A stretch of DNA of 64,000 nucleotides from Eustoma russellianum (Eukaryota > Streptophyta > Magnoliopsida > Gentianales > Gentianaceae). Where the stretch lies: NCBI GenBank assembly GCA_036186865.1, contig AP025065.1, positions 10,020,359-10,084,358 of the forward strand, read 5' to 3'. The first letter of the stretch is position 1. Every line of letters starts with the position of its first letter. The notes under the pieces are model-generated. The model made no database searches. It worked only from the letters and a program-made list of their open reading frames with translations, and was not told the DNA's origin. A program made the translations under genes and the position numbers. Positions 47,094 to 58,697 of this stretch are shown here, piece after piece.

Positions 47094-47598
47094 CTTCTAT
47101 GTTGGACATATATTACTGTTCCGCCTGCATGCTTTTGTAGGCGGCTGGGTACGTTACTCATCCATTTTTGCACATCTTCGCTTCTCAATATTTTGACGTT
47201 CGGCTAATGGTATTTTATGTTTTTGATGAGGATACTTGTTGGTGACATTATACTCAAGGACGACTGGGATTCTGCTGGGTTTCAAGAAAGACATCACACA
47301 TGGAGGAAAATGCAGGCGTATTTTGTTTCTTAGTCTCTGTTGTACACTTTGATTATTTTCGTATTCCAGCATTGTACCAATTATATAAATTTGTATGCTT
47401 TTTCCTTTGCCAAGGTTTTATCCACAAGGGTGGTTTTACTTGGCAAGGTTTTAATGCGGCATATCATATATGATTGGCGGATGACAATTCTTGATGCTTT
47501 ATACTTCCATTTCTCATATGACATACATTGTTGTAATATGGTATTCCTCCGCCATAAATGAGCATTTGATTAAATAAATATGCTTTATCAAAAAAAAT
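47094..47598 (+). other. LINE 3' untranslated region and A-rich end
   Basis: This non-coding 3' end contains tcctccgccataaatgag and terminates in tatcaaaaaaaa. The matching region of the second LINE is near 53920-53960. Confidence 0.75.
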
Positions 47599-47608
47599 AT
47601 TTTGTTTT

Positions 47609-47729
47609 TTTTCTTATTATTCTTTATTTCTACCTTATATTTATATAAGAATATTCCAATACAGAATGATGAAATCACTTAAACACTAGAAATACGTTAC
47701 AATTAATTTAAATCAGAAGGGTTGTTACA
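47609..47729 (-). repeat. Gypsy-type LTR, right part
   Basis: This short segment beyond the LINE ends GGGTTGTTACA, whose reverse complement TGTAACAACCC is a common gypsy LTR start. It is paired with 36736-38964. Confidence 0.55.
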
Positions 47730-47879
47730 CCCACGGCTGCGTTAATTTTTAATTTAATGCAAAACGGCTAGATCAAAAATTTCTGGATGTAACCGATGTC
47801 ATATGAACTTTCACTAGAGTATGAGTCACTTACCTCTTGTTAAACATTTGAAAAAGGATACTCACCATGTGGTGGAACT

Positions 47880-48930
47880 GGTTCATCAACCCCGTCTACA
47901 TTTTTGAAGGCAGATTCGGTAGCTTCATCTTCCAGATAGAACAATCTCTAGGCAAATTAAGTTGGTCAGTCAGTCTCGTGATTCACTCACTGTCTCTCCC
48001 AGAACACTAGGCTGGTGGAAAAAAAAATTCTGATTTCAAGAAATGTGCAGTCTATGGTGACATAAACTCGTTAGGTGACAGGGTTATAACATCAATACCC
48101 TTTTTGATGTGTGGCATAGCCAACAAAGACACATTTCTCTGTACATGGATTAAGCATAGATTGCTCAGTTGTTGGAATACGTATAAAGACTGAGCACCAA
48201 GAGATGCAAGGTGAAAGGGCTAGGATGGACGGAATGGGGGTTTGAATAGATTGAGTTTGTAGCAGAGTTTTGTGAATGAGGGATTTATGGGCATTCGATT
48301 AAGGAGGTAGCAGAGGTAGCTAGGGCGTCCAAACAAAAAATTTGTGGATTGTGAAATTTAATAATCATAGCTTGGGTCATTTCGAGAAGGATCTGATTTT
48401 TCCATTTAGTGATGTCATTTAGTTGTGGTGTGTTAGGGCATCGGATTTTGTGTATAAGGCCTTGTTTTTAAAAGCATGTATAGAAGTGGAAGAATTCTCA
48501 GGCACTTCTGATTTATTTTTCAGCAAATATATCCATTTCATGCAAGAAAAATCATCTACCAATGACAAGAAATATATGGAATCGATTAGGATAGACGGGA
48601 GCTAGTCCCCATATATTAGAATGTATGCGAGAAAAAATAGAATCGGCTTGCGCGTTATTTAGACATAATATAGTTCTATGACTCTTAGCACAAATGCATG
48701 TTTCACATGTCATGTGGGTGAACTTATTTGTAAAGTTGGAAGCAAGAGTTTGAGGCACCCAAAAGACAGATGGCCCAAGCGTCTAACCAAACTCGTATGT
48801 TGACCGTTCTGTGAGCAAGCATGACATGGCCCTTGTTAGTCACATCATCAATGTAGTAAAGGCATCCGCACTCAGTATCACACCCAGTGATTTTTTCATG
48901 AGAATGTCCTGTAAGAGGCAAAAATTAGGA
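47880..48930 (-). pseudogene. Copia integrase remnant
   Basis: The minus strand reads, with stops and frameshifts, a copia integrase. In order: SIFSRIHSNIWGLAPV and FSCMKWIYLL (core start); LLKNKSEVPENFS-like sequence; HTKS-(TPQ)LNDI-KWKNQILLEM (the Asp/Glu core end, eroded); ATSLI-(N)R-MP; and the integrase C-terminal piece KCVFVGYATHQKGY with RVYVTIDCTFLE. It has the same orientation and type as the reverse-transcriptase fragments at 36231-36735 and 26790-27207. I read all three as one old element torn apart by later insertions. Confidence 0.8.
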
Positions 48931-50292
48931 TACATCAGTACCACAAAATTAAATTCCTCTGTTGACTAATCGAGAACAATTTGGACGACAAAATTGGAAC
49001 ATAATGGTAGTTATAGCTTCATCTACAAAGAGAAAGTAATAGAGTTCTCTTTCTGAACTTCGACTAATTCTCCACTGGGCGCTTCGATATGGGTTTTAGT
49101 AGGAATATATAAGTGTGGAAAGTTTTTAGGATCATATGTTATAATGTCGATGTCTTCATATTTGAATATCCACTCATGGTTTTCTCCGAAGATACACTAG
49201 AGGTAGAACTGGGCATGGAATTTAGAACTAACTATTTGTCTTTTCGTCTTATCTTCAAATTTGAATGTACTAAAGAAAGAGTTTCCTACAGATTATCGAA
49301 CGATTAATTAGAAACTGAACCAATGGATTTTCAGCTATGGTGGGCTTTTGGTCAATTTCTAGGATCTGATGTCATATTTGCAATTTCTAAACTTTATGAA
49401 GTGGAATGTGAGGATTCCAGATACGTAGGGTCTGAATGTGAAAAATAAAAAACTTCTGGGGGTGAATTTGTACCTTTTAAAACTTTTATGGGTGAATACG
49501 TAGAACCTAAAACATCTTAGGGTGAATCTGCAAAGTGGAAAATTGTATAGGGAAATTCAAATAAACCAAAAAATTGTGACTAAAACATAAGGGGTTGGGA
49601 TTTACACTCTCAACCCTAATACATTTACCTTTCAATTTCGGCTACCCTTCTTTTATTCTTGCACTGAATCGTTCTCCCTCCTCTGTTGGTGCAACGAATC
49701 ATCCTTCCTCCTCTGTTGGCTCTCAGACTCTTCTGCACCTTGTATAATTGTTTGTGCCACCGATGACACCTGGACTGTCGTCGCTGCGGCTAGGTCTGAT
49801 GGAATGCCTATAGTGGCTGTACCCTGCCCTAATGCCTTGGTTCTTTGGGCCCCTATCTTCCTTATCTCATGATGACGGCGCTGCTGAGCAGGTTTGGCCT
49901 CTCTCTACTGCTGGTGTGGTCGACCTTGTCTCGGTTTTTGGGTTCTGTGGTAACCGAATCGAGGCTGAGGCTCACATGTTTTTTTGTGATTTTATGTGAT
50001 TTGCATGTTGATTGGCTTTACGCTTTTTAGGTGGCTGTTTACTGAGGTTGTCGGATTATGTTGGCTTTAAGAACGGGAAGGTAACGGGAGAGTGATGAAA
50101 GTTTTATGAGTCTTCAAGTACTTATTTTTAGTTATGTGAGGTTCTTTTTAGTTATCTTGGACTTGTTGTCTAGCTGTTTCGTTGCTGCGCTGGTTTTGTT
50201 TTTGAGTATGGCTTGATTTGTTTGAATGGTTGACACAAGTTTTCTCGTGCGGTGATGAACTCGTGTTATGAGTCCTACGGATCACCAAACCC
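48931..50292 (-). other. Probable 5' interior of the decayed copia element, no clear gene
   Basis: This lies between the integrase remnant and a copia primer site, where gag and protease would be expected on the minus strand. I could not recognise gag, a zinc knuckle or DSG protease. The part 49330-49640 shows repeated phrases of the type gggtgaat-tg-a-ct-aaaac, at about 49458, 49490 and 49520. Confidence 0.45.
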
Positions 50293-50304
50293 GCTCTGAT
50301 ACCA
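50293..50304 (-). other. Primer-binding site (initiator tRNA-Met) of the decayed copia
   Basis: Minus-strand TGGTATCAGAGC is directly followed on the plus strand by TGTTAAATATGG, the inner end of an LTR. It fits the orientation of the integrase and reverse-transcriptase remnants to the left. Confidence 0.75.
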
Positions 50305-50506
50305 TGTTAAATATGGATTTCGTGAATGCAAATCGTATTTCATTGATTTGATTGTATACACAAGGCTCCACACATAGCACTTCGATGTAGCTAATTATGG
50401 TAAATGATAAATATAGGATAAATACAAGATTTGAGTTGATGTGATCTTATCCTTTTATGATTTATGCTATTTCTCATCATGCATGAATGTATGTACGTGT
50501 ATATAT
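50305..50506 (-). repeat. LTR remnant of the decayed copia
   Basis: It begins TGTTAAATATGGATTTCG beside the primer site. The outer end is not resolved because a microsatellite and the second LINE follow. Confidence 0.5.
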
Positions 50507-50597
50507 CATACATGCATACACACACACATACATGCATACATACATACATACATGCATACATATATATATATATATATGCATATTAATTTGTGTAGAC

Positions 50598-50634
<37 letters not shown>

Positions 50635-50645
50635 CGCGCGCGCGC
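50507..50645. repeat. Compound microsatellite (CATA, TA, GT, GC)
   Basis: The tract consists of catacatgcatacata, (ta)n, (tg)n and (cg)n runs. Confidence 0.95.
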
Positions 50646-53600
50646 TTGTAACTTCGGATCATTCCCCCTTACTACATCGGTCTCGTGAGCATAGTCCCAC
50701 TGGCCCAAAATCCTTTCATTTTCTCGATGCATGGCTCCATCATTCAGATTTTCTCACTTTTATGCAGGATGTCAGGTCTTCCTACCCTACAGTGGGAGGC
50801 GTGTATGAACTCTGTGATAAACGGCGGAGGCTTAAACAAGATTTGAAGACTTTGGTAATATTTTTCAAAGACTGGAGGTGGCTGAGCGGGCAATACAGGT
50901 CGTGGAGATGCACTTTGATTCCGACGAGACTCCGAAGAATCGGGCGGCATACCATCAAGCCAAGCTCAGTATGTGGCTGCAGCTAAAAGTGAATTTCTCT
51001 TTTGGAAGCAGAAGGCACGGGTTTATTGGTTGTTAGAGATGCCAACACGAAATGTTATCATCCGCTTATGAAAGGGAGCGCAGTCGGCTATGAATTCATC
51101 AGGTATGGGCAGTGGATGGTACGATATGTGACACACAATCCGCTATCCAAGCTAAGGCTGTGGATTTCTATTCAGCATTGTTTTCGAAGGAGGATATGGG
51201 AGATTACTCTTATATAATTGATCATATCCCTTTCTTGCTGACCGAGGAAGATACTGCACAATTGATATGTCTGTGTACGAAGGAGGTAAGTCCGACAAGC
51301 GGTGTGGCAGCTAGATCCTCAGAGTGCGACTGCCCCAGATGGATATCATGGTGAGTTTTATCGTTCTTCATGGTCTATCATTCATTTGGATGTCTATAAG
51401 GTGGTGCATGAGTTTTTCTTGGAGGTTTCTTCGTCGATTGCTATGTTGAGTACACTCGTTACGTATCTTCCCAAGTGTGATTCGCATTCCTCATTTGGGG
51501 ATTATCGTCCTATCTGTTTATCTACCTTTATGAGTAAGATCAACACTTTTATCCTTGCTACTGGAATAGATTGTTTGCTCCCTCACCTTATTTCTCCGGA
51601 GCAAACTGGTTTCATGAAAGGTTATGATATCTCCTCCCAGGTGCTCTTTTCTAATGAGATGATACATATACTGGATAAGAGTGGGTCGGATGCGGAGGTG
51701 TGCCTGAAGCTGGATATAATGAAAGCTTTTGATTGGATAAGGTGGGAGTATTTGGACCAAGTGATGCAACGCTTTGGTTTCACGGGATTCTTCATTCGCT
51801 TGGTTATCAATCAGCTGCAGCGAACCCGATTGTCGGTATTGCTCAATGGAGTCCCTTGTGGTTTTTTAGTCTAGGCCGCGGGGTAAGCAGGGAGATCCTT
51901 TGTCTCCTCTATTATTTATATTGGCTTCAACGGGATTTAGCCATAAACTACATGCACATATGGATGCTGTTGGAATACGTACTTTATAGTTGGGCATGAT
52001 GCCTTTTTTGTCTCTCACTGGCTTATGCAGATGATTTATTGGTTTTCTTGCGGGGACATGTTCGAAACCTATTAGCTTTTAAAGGTTTTCTAGCACAGTA
52101 TGAAAGAGCATCGGGGCAAAAAATCAATTTTTCCAAAAGTCGATTTGTGGCATCCTCAAACATTTTGCTGCCGCGTCTTCGTAGAATGGAGGCAGCGCTT
52201 ATGATGACATCTACCACATTGCTGATGCATTATTTGGGATCTTATTTGCATAAGGTATTAATCGTGCGTAGTATTGTGTGACTTTGCTCCAGCACATTAA
52301 CAGGTGCCTAACTGGTTGGCAGAATAAATTGCTTACGCATGCAGACCGATTGATACTCATACGATATGTTTTAAGCTCTTTGCCTTTACACGTAATGCCG
52401 GCGTCTAGAATCCCCAAATTGGTCACACATGAATTACAGCAGAAAATGGTGCATTGCTTTGGGGGGAGTGGTCATAAACACCACTGGGTATCATGGAGGC
52501 ACATAACTTTTCCATGGGATGAAGGCGCTTTGGGGGTGCGGGATTTGTCAGCGTTGCAGGCCACTTATATTTGTCGATTGCTGTGGTAGTACCATCAGCA
52601 GGATACATTATGGAGTCGCTATATGCGATATAAATATGGTCATGGGGGGGGGGGGGGCTATTGGCCAAGCATTACGGATTTAGTTACATGGCATGCGATT
52701 TGCCGCTACCCTCAAATATGTGCGCCGTATTGCACAGGAGAAGGGGCGGACATGAGCTAGTCACTCACAACCGTGGACTATTTTATGCTTGGCTCCACGC
52801 ATGACATTTATCGGGTGTCTCGCCCGAATAGATTTTCACATACTTATATTTGACATGCTCGCTAATGGCCGGCAGCTAGTCTTCTTTTATGGCACCTGTT
52901 TCATGAAGCTTTACCGATGGAAGACTTCCTATGTCGGTTTATGACGATCAAGCCTACTCAATGCCCTTTCTGCCATGTGGCACCGGTGGCCATCCATCAC
53001 ATATTTTTGATTTTTCCGCCTATACAGAACATCTGGAGATACTTTGCAACTTTATTGGAGGTTTCTACCTCTCATTCTTCTTCTACTCGCCCACATCTTA
53101 TGTCTTGGTAGTTATCATCCAACTCCTCCATGCTATGGGGAGTGCTGCGCATTATACTGCATGGTATCATATTGCTTAATATTTAGTGTTCTTACACGGC
53201 TGCAATATATGATGATCATTCATGGAGTTCTTTGATGCTGTTGGCGGCGATACGAGCGGATACTTATATTTGGTGTCGGAGTATGGATGTGACTAAGTTG
53301 GCATGCAATTATCTGGTTTTTCTCCAGCCCGTCTTGGTGCCTTTTCTCCGTACACGAAGAGCACGGGTTGGGCGCTGGTTGTTTCCTCCCTTGGGCCATA
53401 TGAAGCTCAACACAGATGCTGCCGTTGGACGTGCCGTCGCAGCAGGGGAGCGATTCTTAAGAGATTCGAATGCCCTATGCCATGTGGCATTATAGTTTCT
53501 TCTGCCCCATGTATCGCCATTAGAGGCGGAGGCTTAAGCGGCTCTACTAAGTTTGATATACTTCCTTCCATGACATCCTATGTTGCTTATAGAGACAGAT

Positions 53601-53990
53601 TGTTATGAGCTTGTACAGATGATGGTCATGGCTTCTCAGCCGCTCACGCATGCCTATATTTCATTTGTTACAAAGTATTATTTTGGCGGATAATATTGAG
53701 TTACTATACACACCACGCGAGACTGACTGACAGCTTGCCCATTTTTTGGCACAGCACGACATGGTAGATGATGCCCACTGTGTTTTTACAGCAGCTTCTG
53801 CTTTAGCATCCTTAGTTCGAAGTTGTGTCCTAACCGGTCGTTATGTTGGGTCATTAACACATGTGTAGTAGGCATAAGTTTGTTTCCTCAATAATGTAGG
53901 TCCATTTGTATTGATCATGGTTTTCCTCCGCCACAAGTGAAACTTTCCACTATTTTATAATAACATATCGGAAGATGTTTGTCTTCTTCT
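50646..53990 (+). mobile_element. 5'-truncated L1-type LINE, ORF2 only, broken
   Basis: It starts inside the endonuclease (TSDHSPLL, then FHFLDAWLHH) and runs through reverse transcriptase: ATAPDGYHGEFYRSSW, DYRPICLSTF, KLDIMKAFDWI, then LAYADDLLVFLRGH with the YADD box intact near 52023. A zinc-binding region (CPFCHVAPVAIHHIF, ~52950) and RNase H (KLNTDAAVGRA, ~53405) follow. Several stops and frameshifts occur, for example around 51875 and 52590. It is the same family as 38975-47598. No A tail is evident. It is bordered by (TA)n(TG)n tracts on both sides (about 50560-50640 and 53992-54045), which could be a duplicated target. Confidence 0.88.
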
Positions 53991-53991
53991 A

Positions 53992-53994
53992 TTA

Positions 53995-54042
<48 letters not shown>

Positions 54043-54045
54043 ACA
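53992..54045. repeat. (TA)n(TG)n microsatellite
   Basis: This mirrors the (TA)n(TG)n tract left of the LINE at 50646. Confidence 0.95.
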
Positions 54046-54325
54046 CATATATGTTCACTTACTCATCTTCCCTCATGCTTCGGTTGATTACAACACGACG
54101 GAGCTCCGAAAATATGTTATGTCAAGGCAATTAAAGGATTCCGTTATTAGACCGTGTGCTTGATCTCCGGCGGTTGACTTAGAAAATTGTGGCATGTTTG
54201 ATTGGATTCATGATTATATCTTCGATCTAATTATTGTTCTTAGAAAGAGGTTATATCATGCCACAATCAAATTCCAAGATGCTGCCTCTTCAAATGAAGC
54301 ACTTAAGGTACACCAGCAGTGTTGT
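54046..54325. other. Short spacer with an inverted repeat
   Basis: No gene. The 10-mers ttgtggcatg (~54187) and catgccacaa (~54258) form an imperfect inverted repeat with a loop of about 60 bp. Confidence 0.5.
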
Positions 54326-54327
54326 CT

Positions 54328-54444
54328 TATATATATATACACACACACACATATATATATATGTATATATATGTATATATGTCTATATATATGTGTGTGT
54401 GTGTGTGTATACATATATACATATATATACATATATACATATAT

Positions 54445-54499
<55 letters not shown>

Positions 54500-54500
54500 T
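54328..54500. repeat. (TA)n / (AC)n / (GT)n compound microsatellite
   Basis: Alternating atatac, acac and gtgt runs. The open frames through it encode only Tyr-Ile/Thr-His repeats. Confidence 0.95.
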
Positions 54501-54619
54501 ATGATGGTTCTGTTACATATTGTTATGCATGGTGGTGCCAATTTGGTAAGGTAAAGTGTCAGAGTTCCTGAGGGAAGTGCATCAGACTGATGTGGCCATT
54601 TAGGCACCAATTTGTTACG

Positions 54620-55385
54620 CATATATCTGTCGAGATGGTCGGAAATACTTTATTTAATTTATCGATGACTATTCCAGATTCATGTATCTCTATCTTCTAT
54701 TTGATAAATCTGAAGCACCTAATGCGTTCAAAATATTCAAATTAGAAGTAGAAAAACAATAGAAGAATTCAATTAAAATTATCGAATATGACAGAGGTGG
54801 TGAATACTATTGACATTACATATAAAGAGGACAAATTATTGGTCCATTTGCCGAGTTTCTTCAAAAGAAGGGTATTTTTTCTCAATACACTATGTCTCAC
54901 ACACCACAGCAAAATGATGTTGCTAAGAATAAGTCAGACTATTATGGACATAGTTAGGAGCATAATTAGCACCACAAAATTTCTTATATCCTTTTGGAGT
55001 GCAGGTCTAAAAGCCGCTGTGTATGTTTTAGATAAGTTTCACCTAAGGCCGCTCGTAAAACACCCTTTTTAATTTTGGAATGGTTGGAAACCAAGTTTGA
55101 AACATTTGCACATATGGAGTTGTCCAGTTGAATTTAGGATATACAACCCAAGCCTAAAGAAATTGGATGAACGAATAAAAAGTGGTTACTTTATTGGATA
55201 TCTAGTTAACTCTAAATGATATAGATTTTATTGTCTCTCACATACTCCAAATGTGGTTGAAGTTAGAAATGCTAAATATCTAGAGGATCATGAAATTAGA
55301 AGGAGTGATTCAAATTGTTAATTCAATTTTGAGAAAGTAAGGGTTACACATGTTATACCTTTATACGTAGAAAATTTAGACTAAC
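54620..55385 (+). pseudogene. Decayed copia integrase fragment related to the intact copia at 683-7154
   Basis: The plus strand shows FIDDYSRFMYLYLLFDKSE (integrase core), FKIFKLEVEKQ, IGPFAEFLQKKGIFSQYTM and TPQQND, followed by frame-disrupted matches to the linker (LHLWSCPVE-like, SGYFIGYL, ARNAKFLEDHE-like). The order and wording follow the integrase of the 1396-5439 polyprotein closely, so it is an older relative in the opposite orientation. Only the middle of integrase to the start of the linker is recognisable. No LTRs were found. Confidence 0.82.
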
Positions 55386-56524
55386 ATAGAAGGTGCCGCT
55401 CAGGTACATCGATGCGGGGGATCTCCCTTTATTGGATGACGAAGAGGATATGAAACATCGACTATACGCAGACGCGGGCCTTATTCATGCAGCAGTGGGA
55501 TGAAAAAGCGTAGTAGATCGAGAGAGCTATTCTCTGGTCTGGAGTACTAACAGATAACTCACCAAACATGCAGCGGTAGAGACCTCAAACACTTCTGACG
55601 TTTGGTTGACCTCGTGTATAGCACATCGGCAACAACTTCGTGGTTCCACATCTAGTTTATACGGCTAGTATGTATACATATTTTGCTTTATTTAATTATG
55701 TCATTATAAGTTACATGAGTATTGATATTTCTATTATTCAAATTGTAGGCACACCGCCTTTCTCAGATCTATCATACTACGGCAGCAGCAGGGGACGAGG
55801 CATGCATGAAGTAGCATGAGTGCACTTAGGAAGGAAGGTCTTGTACATCTTCTGCTGTAGAGACCTCTAATAACAGCCTCTAAGCACACTGCTGATGCAT
55901 ATTATCCGTAGTTTGTTGTACCGCATTCAAAGAATCTGTCGTCGGCACACGTATATGCTGGAGGATTATAGCCTGTCGATGCACATGTTCTGCACATGGA
56001 GGGTCTTTCTGGACATGCGTACACGGGAGCATGGTCGCAAACAGACAAGTCCTTCTAGAGACCAGATGTCAACGACAAACATGCATTTGGTCAGGATGAC
56101 ATATTTGACACGGACCAATTTTTCCCTGCCACTCACTATGACACCTTGTTTGTGATACGTGCAAGAATGAACCTTTCTTTAACTCTAAAGCTTCTCCTTT
56201 AAATATGGTTTAGGCACAATGAAGATAGCATCACATTGCTTCTAAATAAGTTGAAGAAAACCTTTTCAACATAAGTCCTCCAATGAGTTCTACATTACCC
56301 AAGCAATATACCTCCATCTTGGATGTTTCCCTCCCTGGAATTGGATAACTCTCACAAGGATGTTCAAGCTTTGAAAGATTCTAGCCATGATTTTGAATAT
56401 GAACCAAGAAAACACACAAGAATTAGTCTTAAAGATGAAGAAATTTTCATTGAAGGTGTGAAAGTACAGGACTTCTCTTATGTGCCTTTTATAAGCAAAA
56501 ATAACGCAAGGCAATCTTACAAAT
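55386..56524. other. Unassigned DNA
   Basis: No recognised domain. Two short open frames (55895-56155 and 56323-56532, plus strand) have no motif I can name. The latter (MFPSLELDNSHK...) is moderately charged and could be a fragment of a coding sequence, but nothing supports an assignment. Confidence 0.4.
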
Positions 56525-56745
56525 TGAAATGATGATTAAAAAGGCTACATACTTCTAAAAACTATTCATGTAGGCTTCACAAAAACTAGTCTTGCAAGTC
56601 TTGAATGATGATTGAAAAGACTACACACTTTCAAATGCTATTCATGTATGCTCCATAAAAACTAGTCTTACAAGTCTTGAATGATGATTTTCAAAGTAGG
56701 CCCCTCAAGTACTATTCATGGAAGACTTTAAAGATTTGTCTTCAA
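56525..56745. repeat. ~76-bp tandem repeat, three imperfect units
   Basis: Units start at about 56525, 56602 and 56678. Each reads tgaa(a)tgatgatt...ctattcatg(ta)...aaaactagtctt(g/a)caagtct; the third is partial. Confidence 0.85.
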
Positions 56746-57217
56746 CTTGAAATCTTTCCTAGCTTGTGACTGATTTTTGGACACCTTCCAATTCAAACTA
56801 GGCCTTGCTTTTTTTAGAGAATTGTAGCCCATTGAGTGTAGAAAATAACCATTTAAATTTCTTTACATTTTGTCCAACCATTGAGGATATACATCCAAAT
56901 TACTGAAGGTATGTCACAGAATTCGGTAGAAACAGTACTTCAACTTGCATGCTCTTTTTGGCTATCAAGACGACTGATTTTGGAAAAGTACAAAAATTGA
57001 AAGTTGTATATCTTGGTCTTAGATTTCCAACGCATCTTGCAACTCCTAATTTAGCCTTGTGGTTGGAGAGATAAGTCAATTCTACCAAAACTAGTCCTGC
57101 TGAAACTCACAATCCGAGATGGGCTTAAACTAATATAACATAAACATTTAAAAAGCAAAATAAAGAACACAATCTAACTTAATGATATTTTACAACGGTT
57201 CTAAAAACTCTTATAAA
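56746..57217. other. Non-coding DNA downstream of gypsy pol
   Basis: This is probably the 3' non-coding part of the minus-strand gypsy element. I could not define an LTR here. Confidence 0.4.
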
Positions 57218-58508
57218 TCATGTTATAAGTTCAATAAGGTGAACCCAATGTATAAATTCATTTGGTTCATCTTGCACATGTTTAAATAGGAAGACCCCTA
57301 CTTCATGCATTAGTTTCTTATTTTTACTTCTTGTTATGGGTCTTTGATCTTGCATTTTTGTAACAGTATGTCCATTCTCATTATCTTGACATGGATGAGG
57401 GTTATGGACCTCATCATTCCTCCCTTCTTCAAAACGATTCGACCTTGAATCTAAATCATCACAAAAAGGGGTAAGCTCAACAACATTAAAAGTATGAGAA
57501 ATTGAACCATGCTTACTCTCCGGAAGGCTAAGAATGTAAGCATTATCTCCAACCTTTTGAAGTATTTTGAAAGGGCCATCTCCTCTTAGCATGAGCTTAT
57601 GTTTCCTTTCTCTAGGAAACCTTTCTTTCCTTAAATGCAGCCAAACAAGATCACCTGGTTCAAACAAAACTTACTGTTTGTTTTTTTTCAAGTTTTAGCT
57701 TAAACTTAACATGCAATTTCTTAATCAGTTCAACCTTATTCTTACCATTAATACTTGCACGTTCATAAACAAGAATAGGCACAAGATCAAGTGGAGACAA
57801 AGGATTAAAAACCATATACAATTCTAAACGGTGAATGCGTGGTGCCACTGTGAACACTTATATTATAACAAAATTCAATTTATGGCAAACAATCTTCTCA
57901 ATTCTTAAGGTTCTCCTGAATTATAGCATGCAAATTGAGACAAAGTTCTATTCACAACTTCAGTTTGACCATCTGTTTGCGGGTGAGCAGTAGTAGAAAA
58001 TAAGAGTTTTGTTCCAAGTTTACCCCACAACACACGCCAAAAGTGACTTAAGAACTTAGTATTTCTATCACTAACAATGGTTCTAGGCATACCATGTAGT
58101 CCTACAACTTCCTTAAAAAAACAAGTTCGCTATGTGAGATGCATCATCAACCTTTTTACAAGCTATTAAGTGTGCAATTTTAGAAAATTTGTCAACAACA
58201 AAAAACACACTATCACTTTCATTTTTTGATCTACGTAATCCCAAAACAATGTCCATAGATATATCAATCCAAGGTGACATAGGGACAGGTACTGGGGTGT
58301 ACAAACCATGTTGATGTGATGTAGATTTAGCTTTCTTGCAAGTTATACAACTTCCACAAACCTTCTCTACATCAACTCTCATATTGGGCCAAAAGAAACG
58401 TTCTTTTAACATCTCTAATGTCTTAAAGATGCCAAAGTGGCTCACTAAACCTCCACCATGTGCTTCTTTGACAAGTATATCTCTGACAGAACACTTAGGT
58501 ATGCACAA
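57218..58508 (-). pseudogene. Gypsy integrase (fragments)
   Basis: Pieces in order on the minus strand: a zinc-binding domain HGGGLVSHFGIFKTLEML...CGSCITCKKAKS (58113-58508) and a core with MDIVLGLRRSK and VVDKFSKIAHLIACKK; a second core piece IVSDRNTKFLSHFW and TTAHPQTDGQTEVVNRTL (57905-58090); a bridging fragment (57660-57857); and a C-terminal GPY/F-type module FEPGDLVWLHLRKERFP...LRGDGPFKILQKVGDNAY (57218-57667). The usual catalytic Asp, Asp and Glu positions are visible, but the frame is broken at least three times. Confidence 0.9.
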
Positions 58509-58697
58509 TTTCTTTCTTTAAACAAATATCCATCATGTAAATAATACTTACCAAATGGAGAATCGGCACATACATCAAATATTCACTGAAAGTTAGGTTC
58601 AGATGTATACAATTCCTTGATGCACTCAAATCCAAGCAAATGAGATGACAATGTAGTAATCAAAGAATATCTCCTAGATAATGCATCAGCTACAATG

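Larger units (their letters stand above)
38975..47598 (+). mobile_element. L1-type LINE, nearly full length, split by a solo LTR
   Basis: ORF1 (39147-40506) and ORF2 (40503-47093) lie in the usual order on the plus strand, followed by a ~500-bp 3' end with a short A run. The 10-mer attttgtttt flanks it (38965-38974 and 47599-47608) as a probable target duplication; the AT-rich context lowers certainty. A 2750-bp solo LTR (42660-45409) interrupts ORF2. The 3' end shares tcctccgccat/caca-type sequence with the LINE at 50646-53990. Without the LTR the LINE is about 5.9 kb. Confidence 0.88.

Noticed and set aside
50441..50640. Open frame through the catacata/ta/tg tract
   Set aside because: Simple-sequence DNA; only the part after 50646 is coding, and that is LINE.
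54194..54554. Open frames made of Tyr-Ile and Thr-His repeats
   Set aside because: They are translations of TA/CA microsatellites.
56525..56745. Possible CRISPR-like array
   Set aside because: The units are contiguous tandem copies without unique spacers, in a plant genome.
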